Below the pieces are notes generated by a model. The model was given only the letters and a program-made list of their open reading frames with translations, was not told the DNA's origin and ran no database searches. Below are positions 34,026 through 41,843 of a DNA stretch of 64,000 bases, piece by piece. The translations under genes were made by a program, and so were the position numbers. How positions within the stretch are numbered: the first letter of the stretch is position 1; the number at the start of each line of letters is the position of its first letter. This DNA is from an uncultured Clostridia bacterium (GTDB lineage Bacteria > Bacillota > Clostridia > Oscillospirales > Ruminococcaceae): contig CANQWD010000001.1 of assembly GCA_947627465.1 (NCBI GenBank), positions 80,561 to 144,560 of the forward strand, in the 5' to 3' direction.

Positions 34026-34043
34026 TTGTGAAATTCTTGACAA
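34026..34043. promoter_or_regulatory. Candidate Rex operator on the acnA promoter
   Basis: TTGTGAA-ATTC-TTGACAA: two 7-base arms with exact 4-base spacing, one arm mismatch from the TTGTGAAnnnnTTCACAA consensus of Gram-positive Rex. The right arm is also the -35 box of the acnA promoter, the usual position for Rex repression. The rex gene lies 5.6 kb downstream. Confidence 0.55.
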
Positions 34044-34065
34044 GCCGCAAGATATGGTGTATAAT
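34037..34065 (+). promoter_or_regulatory. Sigma-A promoter of acnA
   Basis: TTGACA (34037-34042), 17-bp spacer, TATAAT (34060-34065). Confidence 0.87.
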
Positions 34066-34100
34066 ATATTTAGTTGACCGTTACTGTTGGGCGGTGCATA

Positions 34101-34197
34101 AAATTTGCAAAAGCGAGAGATATTGCCGTAGTGGAGCGTAAGTGGAACGCAAGCAATGTCTCTCGGCTGGCGAACGAAGTGAGCGGTTTGCAAATTT
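34101..34197 (+). promoter_or_regulatory. Nested inverted repeats in the acnA leader
   Basis: The outer stem is AAATTTGCAAA (34101-34111) with TTTGCAAATTT (34187-34197), exact. The inner stem is CGAGAGATATTGC (34114-34126) with GCAATGTCTCTCG (34153-34165), 13 bp with one wobble. A GCGT/ACGC mini-hairpin lies within. GCGGTTTGCAAATT recurs at 34208-34221, so a second right arm could compete. Confidence 0.7.
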
Positions 34198-34244
34198 ATT
34201 CAAATAAGCGGTTTGCAAATTAATTTAAATGAAGGAGAACGACT

Positions 34245-36176
34245 ATGGGACTTACACTTACAGAAAAGATAATCAAGGCGCATATTGTGGACGGCGAAAT
34301 GACGAAAGGTACGGAGATAGGGCTTCGTATCGACCAAACGCTGACGCAGGATGCAACGGGCACTATGGCTTACCTGCAGTTTGAGGCTATGGGTGTGGAC
34401 CGCGTAAAAACGGAGCGTTCGGTAGCGTACATAGACCACAATACTTTGCAGAGCGGCTTTGAGAACGCCGACGACCACCGCTTTATAGGCTCGGTGGCGA
34501 AAAAGCACGGCATTTGGTTCTCGCGCCCCGGCAACGGAATTTGTCACCAAGTGCATTTGGAGCGGTTCGGAAAGCCGGGCAAAACGCTTATCGGCTCGGA
34601 TTCGCACACCCCCACGGGCGGCGGTATCGGTATGCTCGCAATGGGCGCGGGCGGTCTTGACGTAGCCGTGGCTATGGGCGGCGGCGCTTATTACATCACA
34701 ATGCCGAAAGTAGTCAAGATTAACCTCACGGGCAAGCTGAACGACTGGGTAAGCGCAAAGGACGTTATTTTAGAGGTTCTGCGCCGTCTTACCGTTAAAG
34801 GCGGCGTGGGTAAGGTTATGGAGTACACGGGCGAGGGCGTGAAGAGTCTGTCCGTGCCCGAGCGCGCGACTATCACGAATATGGGCGCGGAGCTTGGCGC
34901 TACAACGTCGATTTTCCCGTCCGACGAGACAACTCTTAAATTTCTTAAAGCGCAAGGCAGAGAGAAAGATTACGTTGAGCTTTCCGCGGATGCGGACGCC
35001 GTTTACGACGAGGAAGTAGACATCAATTTGAGCGAACTTGTGCCGTTGGCGGCGTGCCCTCACTCCCCCGACAACGTTAAGACAGTCGAGGAAATAGGCA
35101 AAATTAAGATAGATCAAGTCTGCATAGGCTCGTGCACGAACAGCTCCTTACAGGATCTGCGCAAAGTTGCACACATACTTAAAGGCAAGACCGTTCACCC
35201 GGACGTTTCGTTGGCTATCGCTTGCGGCTCGAAACAGGTGTTTAATATGCTTGCGGACGGCGGCGAGTTGTCGATTTTGATTGACGCGGGCGCGAGAGTT
35301 CTGGAGTGCGCGTGCGGTCCTTGTATCGGTATGGGTCAGTCGCCGAACAGCAAGGGCATTTCGCTCAGAACGTTCAACCGCAACTTCGAGGGAAGAAGCG
35401 GCACCAAGGACGGACAAATTTACCTTGTTTCTCCCGAGACCGCGGCGATCTCCGCGATTACGGGCGTGTTTACCGACCCGAGAACTGTAGGCGAAATGCC
35501 GCCTTACGTAATGCCCGAGAAGTTCCTTATCAACGACAATATGATAACTCCTCCCGCTTCGCCCGAGGACGCTCCCAATGTGGAGATCTTGCGCGGGCCG
35601 AACATCAAGCCGTTCCCGATAAACAAGCCCCTCGCGGAGGATATCGAGAGCGGAGTTACGCTCAAAGTCGGCGACAACATCACCACCGACCACATTATGC
35701 CCGCGGGCGCGAAAATTCTCCCGCTCCGCTCGAACATTCCCGCTATCTCGGAACACTGCTTTGCGGTATGCGACGAGACATTCCCCAAGAGAGCGAAAGA
35801 AGCGGGAACTTCCATAATTGTCGGCGGCGTGAACTACGGTCAAGGCTCTTCGAGAGAGCACGCGGCTCTCGCTCCCCTGTATCTCGGCGTTAAGGCGATA
35901 ATCTGCAAGAGCTTCGCTCGTATTCACCGCCAGAACCTCATCAACAACGGCATTCTGCCGCTGGAGTTCGTAAACGAAGCGGACTATGACAAAATCGACC
36001 AAGGCGACAAGCTGAAAATCGCGGATATCCGTCATATCGTTGAAACTGACGGCAAGATTATCGTCGAGAACGAGACCAAAGGCTTCAGCTTTGAGGTGAA
36101 GTGCGAGCTTTCCGAGCGCGGCAAGGGTATGATGCTCGCGGGCGGTCTGCTTAATTTCACAAAGCACAACGGGTGA
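34245..36176 (+). CDS. acnA: Aconitate hydratase (short clostridial type)
   Basis: Converts citrate to isocitrate with a [4Fe-4S] cluster. The 643-residue form is shorter than the ~900-residue AcnA and matches the mitochondrial-like aconitase type found in Clostridia. Cluster cysteines are visible in GSCTNSS and CACGPCIGMG. The substrate motifs SDSHTPTGGG and NYGQGSSREHAAL are intact. The swivel domain with IVGGVNYGQGSS lies in the last third. With icd at 38306 and the citrate synthase at 44882 it completes the oxidative branch to 2-oxoglutarate for glutamate synthesis. The ATG follows GAAGGAG. Confidence 0.95.
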   Translation: MGLTLTEKIIKAHIVDGEMTKGTEIGLRIDQTLTQDATGTMAYLQFEAMGVDRVKTERSVAYIDHNTLQSGFENADDHRFIGSVAKKHGIWFSRPGNGICHQVHLERFGKPGKTLIGSDSHTPTGGGIGMLAMGAGGLDVAVAMGGGAYYITMPKVVKINLTGKLNDWVSAKDVILEVLRRLTVKGGVGKVMEYTGEGVKSLSVPERATITNMGAELGATTSIFPSDETTLKFLKAQGREKDYVELSADADAVYDEEVDINLSELVPLAACPHSPDNVKTVEEIGKIKIDQVCIGSCTNSSLQDLRKVAHILKGKTVHPDVSLAIACGSKQVFNMLADGGELSILIDAGARVLECACGPCIGMGQSPNSKGISLRTFNRNFEGRSGTKDGQIYLVSPETAAISAITGVFTDPRTVGEMPPYVMPEKFLINDNMITPPASPEDAPNVEILRGPNIKPFPINKPLAEDIESGVTLKVGDNITTDHIMPAGAKILPLRSNIPAISEHCFAVCDETFPKRAKEAGTSIIVGGVNYGQGSSREHAALAPLYLGVKAIICKSFARIHRQNLINNGILPLEFVNEADYDKIDQGDKLKIADIRHIVETDGKIIVENETKGFSFEVKCELSERGKGMMLAGGLLNFTKHNG

Positions 36177-36231
36177 TGACAGTTGACAGTGTAAAGTTTA
36201 CTCTTGACAGTTTGACGCGGAAAGGTAAATT

Positions 36232-36810
36232 ATGGGATTGTTCAAAAAAGACCCTTTGAAAGAGATTTTCGAGGATTACGAATACGGCGACAGCGACGAT
36301 ATTCTCGAAACGGCGAAAATCATTTCGGGGAACGCCCCCGAGGTTATGGAGCGCGTGGAGTTCGCGCTGAGAGAGCCAGTAAAGTACATAAAGCAATATG
36401 CGGAGCGCTTTTCGGAGCGCTTTATAGAGCTTGACGACCCGGACAGCTTTGAGGATTTGGATTCCGATGAATTTCTGTTTCTCGCTATGCTGGATATGCT
36501 TGAAGAGCATAACTTCGCGTTCGAGTTCGATTACAAATGCGGGCTTGAAGATTTTCTATGGGGTCTGGAGCAGCTCAAGAATTATTCGCTTATCAAGGAC
36601 GCTGTGCAGACCTTGAAACTTGACGAGGACGGCGATGTCGAGGGCTGGGGCAAGGAGATAAACGCTGCCGTTGACAAGGCTTGGAACGGTGCGCTTGATA
36701 AAAAAGCGGCGTTGTGCTATATTGACATTGACAGCGACAGCTATCCGTTGACGATACTCACTTATGAGGAACTGGGCGCTCTGCCGCTTCCGTGGATCAT
36801 GGCGATGTGA
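36232..36810 (+). CDS. Uncharacterised protein, 192 residues (possibly DUF6630)
   Basis: A soluble, acidic protein starting MGLFKKDPLKEIFEDYEYG. The C-terminal block ALCYIDIDSDSYPLTIL resembles DUF6630 proteins, but I am not certain of that. The first residues resemble those of the protein at 36854 (MGLFGKKKK). It is preceded by a stretch with three TTGACAGT or TTTGAC copies (36183-36218) and GAAAGG as ribosome site. It probably follows acnA in the same transcript. Confidence 0.7.
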   Translation: MGLFKKDPLKEIFEDYEYGDSDDILETAKIISGNAPEVMERVEFALREPVKYIKQYAERFSERFIELDDPDSFEDLDSDEFLFLAMLDMLEEHNFAFEFDYKCGLEDFLWGLEQLKNYSLIKDAVQTLKLDEDGDVEGWGKEINAAVDKAWNGALDKKAALCYIDIDSDSYPLTILTYEELGALPLPWIMAM

Positions 36811-36853
36811 CGAAGTTGTCGGTTTATTCGGCTTTCGGAAAGGAACATAAACT

Positions 36854-37192
36854 ATGGGATTGTTTGGCAAAAAGAAAAAACAGGACGCTCCCCAAGAGCG
36901 CAACGAGATAGATAATCGCGACCTCAAAATGAACCTTGCCGACACAGCGATGAGCATTCTCGAAGCGGGCGTGGATTACGGCGAACTCGCGGGAACAAAA
37001 TGCGAATTCGGTTATCTGTTCGATATTGACGGGCACGGCTTGGAAGCGCTTTTCAAGATAATCACCGACAAGACGACCGCTTATTTCGCAGCACAGGGCG
37101 ACAAGCTAATGCGGCTCGATTTTAACGAGGAACTGTTTAACACTACCACGGACGGCTTTCTCTCTATGCACGGAGGGAATAATGAATCTTGA
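36854..37192 (+). CDS. Uncharacterised protein, 112 residues
   Basis: Unrecognised. The N terminus MGLFGKKKKQD is basic and resembles the N-terminal lipid-binding segment of FtsY. The rest is soluble, with the pattern CEFGYLFDIDGHGLEALFKI and KLMRLDFNEELF. AAAGGAAC precedes the ATG. The last 11 bp overlap the PH-like gene, so the two are coupled. Confidence 0.7.
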   Translation: MGLFGKKKKQDAPQERNEIDNRDLKMNLADTAMSILEAGVDYGELAGTKCEFGYLFDIDGHGLEALFKIITDKTTAYFAAQGDKLMRLDFNEELFNTTTDGFLSMHGGNNES

Positions 37193-37586
37193 TTACTTAA
37201 ATTCTCTGCCCGAGGAGAAAAACAAGTTTAAAGTACCGCTCGGCGAGGGCGAAAAGGTCGTTTTCATAGCTAAGGGAGTAATTTTCGGCACGGAAACGGG
37301 TCGCGCTCTGGGTTACGACACCAAAGTCACAATGACGAACAGCCGCATTATACTCGACAACGGCAAGGGCATTTGGACTGCCGATATTGCGAACGACATC
37401 ACGGGCTGTCAAGTCGTCGACCGCGGCAAGGGGCTTATGAAAGAGCATTTTGTTCAGCTGGATCTGAAAACGCCTGTCGTATGCGGAGACGCTCGCGAGC
37501 AGATAACCGTTTACGGCTATGAGCTGGCGTTCAAGAAAAAGGACGAGCCGAAATTCGTGGAAATTATGGGCAAGGTTTTGGCGTGA
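37182..37586 (+). CDS. PH-like domain protein
   Basis: A 134-residue protein that looks like a bacterial PH-like (GRAM/bPH) fold: GEKVVFIAKGVIFG, then VTMTNSRIILDNGKG, then DITGCQVVDRGKG and a C-terminal helix. The TNxRIIL motif is typical of these domains. Bacterial PH-like domains usually bind membrane or protein partners. The stop overlaps the GTG start of the next gene. Confidence 0.72.
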   Translation: MNLDYLNSLPEEKNKFKVPLGEGEKVVFIAKGVIFGTETGRALGYDTKVTMTNSRIILDNGKGIWTADIANDITGCQVVDRGKGLMKEHFVQLDLKTPVVCGDAREQITVYGYELAFKKKDEPKFVEIMGKVLA

Positions 37587-38278
37587 GTACGGCGGAATAT
37601 TTACGAATTAAATCGGAGAACGACCGAATTTTTGCCGAGGGCGAATGGGTTATGAAAAGCCGCTTTATAGAGGATTTTCAGCCCGTGCCGCTCAAACGAA
37701 AAGACGAGTTTGTTTTGTCCGATAACATACAACAATTGACTACAATCGAATGTATACTGCAAAACAGCGGAAAAAACGTTATCGCGCTGAATTTCGCGAA
37801 CGCTCACCACGCGGGCGGCGCGTATACTCTCGGCGGGAACGCGCAGGAAGAATCGCTTTGCAGAGCTTCGCTGCTCTATTACGCGATACGTGATGTAAAA
37901 GCGTTTTACGCGAACAACCGCAAGCGTGTTTCCGCGCTTTATACCGACGGTATGATACTCTCCGAGAACGTTCCCGTAATCAGAACCGAGGACGGTATGC
38001 GGCTTGAAGAAACGGTTTACGCGAATTTTGTTACATCTCCCGCGGTAAACCGTCACGGTGTTCCGCCGTGGCAAACGATCATTGCCAATGAAACAATGGA
38101 ATCCAGAATACAAAAAATAGTGTCGCTTATGCAGTCCGAAAAGCCCGATGTAATGATACTCGGCGCGTTCGGGTGCGGAGCGTTCGGAAACAAGCGGGAA
38201 AAGGTCTTGCCCGCCTTTGAAAGGGCGATAAACAAATACACGGACGGCTCTGCGGAGATAATCTTCGCAATTCCGTAA
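37583..38278 (+). CDS. TIGR02452 family protein (PARG-like macrodomain)
   Basis: A 231-residue protein of the TIGR02452/DUF2263 family, related to bacterial-type poly(ADP-ribose) glycohydrolases. The catalytic signature is intact: AGGAYTLGGNAQEESLCR gives GG plus a spacer and QEE, with two adjacent Glu. LNFANAHHAGG and LGAFGCGAFGN are the phosphate- and ribose-binding loops. It would remove ADP-ribose from proteins or nucleotides. The start is GTG, overlapping the previous stop (GTGA). No obvious ADP-ribosyltransferase is beside it. Confidence 0.88.
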   Translation: MSTAEYLRIKSENDRIFAEGEWVMKSRFIEDFQPVPLKRKDEFVLSDNIQQLTTIECILQNSGKNVIALNFANAHHAGGAYTLGGNAQEESLCRASLLYYAIRDVKAFYANNRKRVSALYTDGMILSENVPVIRTEDGMRLEETVYANFVTSPAVNRHGVPPWQTIIANETMESRIQKIVSLMQSEKPDVMILGAFGCGAFGNKREKVLPAFERAINKYTDGSAEIIFAIP

Positions 38279-38305
38279 CATAAGCGAAAAAGAAAGGAAA
38301 CAGCT

Positions 38306-39520
38306 ATGTCAAAAATTCAAATGAAAACCCCAATCGTTGAAATGGACGGCGACGAGATGACACGCGTTATCTGGAAATGGATAAAGGACATCTTGATTTT
38401 GCCGTACATAGACTTAAAGAGCGACTACTACGACCTCGGTTTGGTTCACCGTAACGAGACCGACGACCAAGTCACCGTAGACAGTGCGAACGCGGCTTTG
38501 AAATACGGTGTTGCGGTAAAGTGCGCGACTATCACTCCGAACGCTCAGCGTGTTGAGGAGTACAAACTCAAGGAAATGTGGAAGTCGCCCAACGGCACTA
38601 TCAGAGCGATTATGGACGGCACGGTGTTCAGAAAACCCATTCTCGTCAAGGGCATTACGCCGTACATTCCCACGTGGACTAAGCCGATAACCATTGCCCG
38701 TCACGCTTACGGAGATATTTACAAGAATACCGAAATGCGCGTGGAGCAAGGCTCCAAGGCGGAGCTTGTCGTTACCGATAAGAACGGCAAGGAGACCCGC
38801 GCTTTAATTCAGGATTTCAAGAACTCGGACGGTATCGTTCAGGGCGTTCACAATCTCGATAAGTCCATAGCAAGCTTCGCGCGGGCGTGCTTTAACTACG
38901 CTCTCGACGCTAAGGAAACATTGTGGTTCGCTTCAAAGGACACTATCTCCAAGGTCTACGACCACAGATTTAAGGATATTTTCGCGGAGATTTACGAGAA
39001 CGAATACAAGGATAAATTCGCGGCGGCGGGTATCGAGTATTTCTACACGCTTATCGACGACGTTGTTGCCCGCGTTATCCGTAGCGAGGGCGGCTTTATC
39101 TGGGCTTGCAAGAACTACGACGGCGACGTTATGTCGGATATGCTCGCGACGGCGTTCGGCTCTCTCGGACTTATGACGAGCGTTCTTGTGTCGCCCGACG
39201 GAAAATACGAGTATGAAGCGGCGCACGGCACCGTAACGCGCCACTATTATAACTACTTAAAGGGCGAGAAAACTTCCACCAACCCCATAGCGACAATTTT
39301 CGCGTGGAGCGGCGCTTTGAGAAAACGCGGCGAACTCGACAACATTCCAGAACTTTGCGATTACGCGGATAAATTGGAAAAGGCTTCCATTCAGACAATG
39401 GAGGACGGCATTATGGATAAGAACCTCTCTACGCTGTCCAAGCTTGAAAACAAGCGCGTAGTTGACACAGAAACTTTCCTCAACGAGATAAATAACAGGC
39501 TTGCAAAACTTATGGGCTGA
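38306..39520 (+). CDS. icd: Isocitrate dehydrogenase (NADP-type, eukaryotic-like)
   Basis: Oxidative decarboxylation of isocitrate to 2-oxoglutarate. The 404-residue sequence resembles eukaryotic IDH1/2 (subfamily II) rather than E. coli Icd: [49 protein letters not shown], and [11 protein letters not shown]. The substrate and metal loops are intact. AAAGGAAACAG precedes the ATG. It is separated from acnA by four small genes, yet no terminator was found between them, so they may share a transcript. The terminator after icd is clear. Confidence 0.96.
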   Translation: MSKIQMKTPIVEMDGDEMTRVIWKWIKDILILPYIDLKSDYYDLGLVHRNETDDQVTVDSANAALKYGVAVKCATITPNAQRVEEYKLKEMWKSPNGTIRAIMDGTVFRKPILVKGITPYIPTWTKPITIARHAYGDIYKNTEMRVEQGSKAELVVTDKNGKETRALIQDFKNSDGIVQGVHNLDKSIASFARACFNYALDAKETLWFASKDTISKVYDHRFKDIFAEIYENEYKDKFAAAGIEYFYTLIDDVVARVIRSEGGFIWACKNYDGDVMSDMLATAFGSLGLMTSVLVSPDGKYEYEAAHGTVTRHYYNYLKGEKTSTNPIATIFAWSGALRKRGELDNIPELCDYADKLEKASIQTMEDGIMDKNLSTLSKLENKRVVDTETFLNEINNRLAKLMG

Positions 39521-39543
39521 TACCTCAATGGCGAGGGCAGAAT

Positions 39544-39579
39544 AAAATTTTCTCTCTCCGCACGGGGAGAGAATTTTAT
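39544..39579 (+). terminator. Bidirectional-looking terminator after icd
   Basis: AAAATTTTCTCTC-CC and GGGGAGAGAATTTT form a long stem with loop GCAC; it has a T-run in either direction. Confidence 0.85.
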
Positions 39580-39598
39580 ATAATTGGAGCGGGGAATT

Positions 39599-40255
39599 AT
39601 GGAAAAAAACATATCAAAATCGGTTATCCGCAGACTGCCGCGTTATTACCGTTTTCTGGAGGAGCTTTTAAGCGAGGGCGTTGAAAAAATATCCTCGGGA
39701 CAGCTTGCCGAGCGTATGCGCTCTACGGCTTCGCAGATACGGCAGGACTTGAACTGCTTCGGCGGCTTCGGTCAGCAGGGCTACGGCTACAACGTCGCGG
39801 AGCTTCGCGCGGAAATAGGAGCCATACTCCACCTTGATGGCAAGCGCAAAGTGATACTTATCGGCGCTGGCAATCTCGGGCGGGCTATCGCGGCGCATAT
39901 TGATTTCGCGCAGTACGGCTGTGAGCTTATTGGCATTTTTGACCGCGACAGGGCGCTTTTGGGACTGGATATCGCGGGTTTGAAAATATGTTCCACCAAC
40001 GCTCTTGGCGATTTCTGCCGTGAAAAAAAGCCCGATATGGCGGTGTTGTGCATTCCTAGAGAGGGCGCAAAGGAAGCGGTCAAGCTGCTTGTGGAGCACA
40101 ACGTCCGCGCGTTTTGGAACTTCTCGCATTACGACATTCAAGGCGATTTTCCCGAAGCGGCTGTGGAAAATGTTCACCTCACCGACAGTCTTATGACGCT
40201 TTCTTATATAATGGAGAACAATGAGTTCAGCGCTAAAGAGGAACAAAATACATGA
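39599..40255 (+). CDS. rex: Redox-sensing transcriptional repressor Rex
   Basis: Senses the NADH/NAD ratio and represses fermentation and respiration genes when NADH is low. It has 218 residues. The N-terminal winged helix carries SVIRRLPRYYRFLEEL and TASQIRQDLNCFGGFGQQGYGY. The Rossmann domain carries GAGNLGRAI, and the C-terminal swap helix is present. The ATG at 39599 follows GGAGCGGGG; a TTG at 39584 is less likely. It sits directly after icd. A matching operator candidate lies on the acnA promoter. Confidence 0.97.
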   Translation: MEKNISKSVIRRLPRYYRFLEELLSEGVEKISSGQLAERMRSTASQIRQDLNCFGGFGQQGYGYNVAELRAEIGAILHLDGKRKVILIGAGNLGRAIAAHIDFAQYGCELIGIFDRDRALLGLDIAGLKICSTNALGDFCREKKPDMAVLCIPREGAKEAVKLLVEHNVRAFWNFSHYDIQGDFPEAAVENVHLTDSLMTLSYIMENNEFSAKEEQNT

Positions 40256-40872
40256 AAACAAAGGTCGTACCAATCATTTTACTAATTATTTTTGCAGTAA
40301 TCGGGACAACTTGCATTGCGGCGGGTATGGCGGGGATCGTCGAAAAGCCCTTAAATCACGAGATAGCCGCGGCTGAGTTCGGCGAATGTATCGATGAGAA
40401 CTCTGAGGGGCTTTCGTATGCGTATACTCACGAGCATAAGCTTGGCTTTATCACCGTCGCGAAAGAGTATTACTACATACTTTACAACACGGCAAACGAG
40501 GGTTATTTTGTTCGGTCTACGAAAAATTTTGACAATATCGCCGCCGGCGCGTTCATTGAAAAGGGCAGCGTTTACGCCGCGGGTAAGGTGAAACCGCTAA
40601 AAGACTGCCCCGAGCTTTCCGACGCTCTGCGCGAACTTGAGCTTGCGGGCGTTACCGTAATAAACGGACGTTACCTCGACACCCTTTACCTGCTGAACAG
40701 CCTGTTAAGGTTCGGCGCGGGGCTTGGCTTTCTGTTCGCCGCGGGAGCGTTCGCTATGCTGGGCTTCCGGAAACGTCCGCTCGGCGACGCGGTGAAGATA
40801 TACTGCGTATTCTCTGCGATAATCGGCGCGGGAGCGGCTCTTGTCTGCGGCTATTTAATTATTATGGGGTGA
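40252..40872 (+). CDS. Uncharacterised membrane protein, intact paralogue of the split gene
   Basis: A 206-residue membrane protein that I do not recognise. It has a hydrophobic N terminus (6-29), an external domain with the block EYYYILYNTANEGYFVRS, and two hydrophobic segments at the C terminus (about 143-165 and 172-198). The block KVKPLKDCPELSDALREL is shared with the disrupted gene downstream (KVKRLKATPELSAAVRQL). ATGA overlaps the rex stop. Confidence 0.78.
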   Translation: MKTKVVPIILLIIFAVIGTTCIAAGMAGIVEKPLNHEIAAAEFGECIDENSEGLSYAYTHEHKLGFITVAKEYYYILYNTANEGYFVRSTKNFDNIAAGAFIEKGSVYAAGKVKPLKDCPELSDALRELELAGVTVINGRYLDTLYLLNSLLRFGAGLGFLFAAGAFAMLGFRKRPLGDAVKIYCVFSAIIGAGAALVCGYLIIMG

Positions 40873-40875
40873 ATT

Positions 40876-41664
40876 ATGAAACGAAAAACTGCTGTCGCCG
40901 CGTCAATGATAGTTTTCGCGGCGGGATTGTTTTGCGTTATATCGAGCGCCACGGGGCTTTTACAGCCAAAGCGCGAGTGCGGCTTTTTTTCAGCGGACAT
41001 CGGCGAACGAATTACCGTTGAAACCGAGTATTTAATACTAATTCCCGATTGAAAATAGACAAAGATTTGCGAGGATGATTTTTGCAAGACAAGGCGGAGG
41101 ACGAAGCAAGGCTGACGCCTTGCGAGGACGACAACGCAGTATTGCAAAAATCAGACCGCAAAGATTGTCTATTTTCTGTCGGGTATTAGTATAACGCCCT
41201 GCGTTTACGAGACGGAGCACAAGGTGAATTTCATTCCCGCGGTTCACGAGTATTACTACGCGTTTATGAGTTCGGACGGCAGGGCGTATCTCGCGCGGCT
41301 TAACGGGAGCTTCGGCGACGGATTGGACGGCGAGGGTTTTCGGCACGTTTCTCGGCTATGTTTGTGCGTTACGGGAAAGGTGAAGCGTCTTAAGGCTACG
41401 CCGGAACTCAGCGCGGCGGTTCGGCAGCTTGCCGAGACGGGTATAGAACTTGACGGAGAATACTATCTTGACACGATTTATCAAGTTAACTATCTGTGGC
41501 GAATAGCTGTGGGCGTTGGATTTTTGATCTTCTCGTGCGCGCTTTTTGTGAATTTCCGAACGATAGGCACCGTAACCGCGGCAACAAAGTTTTTCTTCGG
41601 CTTTGCCGTGATCGCGGGAATTCTTTCAATGCTCGGCGGAGTATATCTTTTGAATATGGGCTGA
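40876..41664 (+). pseudogene. Membrane-protein gene disrupted by a 156-bp element
   Basis: A paralogue of the gene at 40252, split in two. The first part (40876-41052) encodes 58 residues starting MKRKTAVAASMIVF and stops at TGA 41050-41052, inside the insertion. The second part runs in the same frame to 41664 (VNFIPAVHEYYYAFMSSDG onward). Deleting 159 bp (one copy of the element plus one TAA repeat) gives a continuous 209-codon gene, with TEYLTPCVYETEHK across the junction. This aligns with the 206-residue intact neighbour. The protein is therefore disrupted in this strain, and recently, since both halves are otherwise intact. Confidence 0.9.
41036..41191. mobile_element. MITE-like palindromic element, 156 bp
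   Basis: The ends TACTAATTCCCGA and TCGGGTATTAGTA are inverted repeats that continue as GAAAATAGACAAAGA.TTTGCG and its complement, and as GATTTTTGCAA/TTGCAAAAATC, giving roughly 50-bp imperfect arms. An inner CAAGGCG/CGCCTTG stem fills the centre. It is flanked by a direct TAA (41033-41035 and 41192-41194), a 3-bp target duplication. It contains no gene. It would fold as one long hairpin when transcribed. Confidence 0.9.
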
Positions 41665-41668
41665 CCGC

Positions 41669-41704
41669 AAAAAAACAGCGAGGATCTATTCTCGTTGTTT
41701 TTTG
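41669..41704 (+). terminator. Terminator after the split gene
   Basis: AAAAACAGCGAG pairs with CTCGTTGTTTTT (loop GATCTATT), followed by T-rich sequence. Confidence 0.85.
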
Positions 41705-41767
41705 TTATAAAAACCGCATTGCAAAGCCAATGTTAACTTTGGTTGACAAAGTTCAAACGGAAATTGG

Positions 41768-41796
41768 TAGACATTTTCGGGCGGATGTGTTACAAT
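41768..41796 (+). promoter_or_regulatory. Promoter of the XRE pentad-repeat gene
   Basis: TAGACA (41768-41773), 17-bp spacer, TACAAT (41791-41796), extended -10 TG. An imperfect dyad TGTTAAC/GTTGACA (41731-41748) lies 20 bp upstream and may be a binding site. Confidence 0.7.
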
Positions 41797-41843
41797 TTAA
41801 GTAACGAAAGACTTTCGATAAAATCTATTGAGGAGAAAGAATT

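Larger units (their letters stand above)
33896..34244. other. Gene-free stretch before acnA
   Basis: It holds, in order, the terminator of the preceding gene (33912-33945), an A/T-rich tract, a Rex-box-like dyad (34026-34043) on the -35 of the acnA promoter, the promoter, and a long leader with nested inverted repeats (34101-34215). No small gene was found. Confidence 0.8.

Noticed and set aside
35148-36167. Long antisense frame over acnA
   Set aside because: Shadow of aconitase; no domain pattern.
41050-41052. TGA in the split gene as a recoded (selenocysteine or frameshift) stop
   Set aside because: The TGA lies inside the inserted element; the frame resumes after the element, so an insertion explains it.
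41731-41750. Second Rex operator (TGTTAAC..GTTGACA) upstream of the XRE gene
   Set aside because: Arms are separated by 6 rather than 4 bases and match the consensus poorly; noted only as a dyad.
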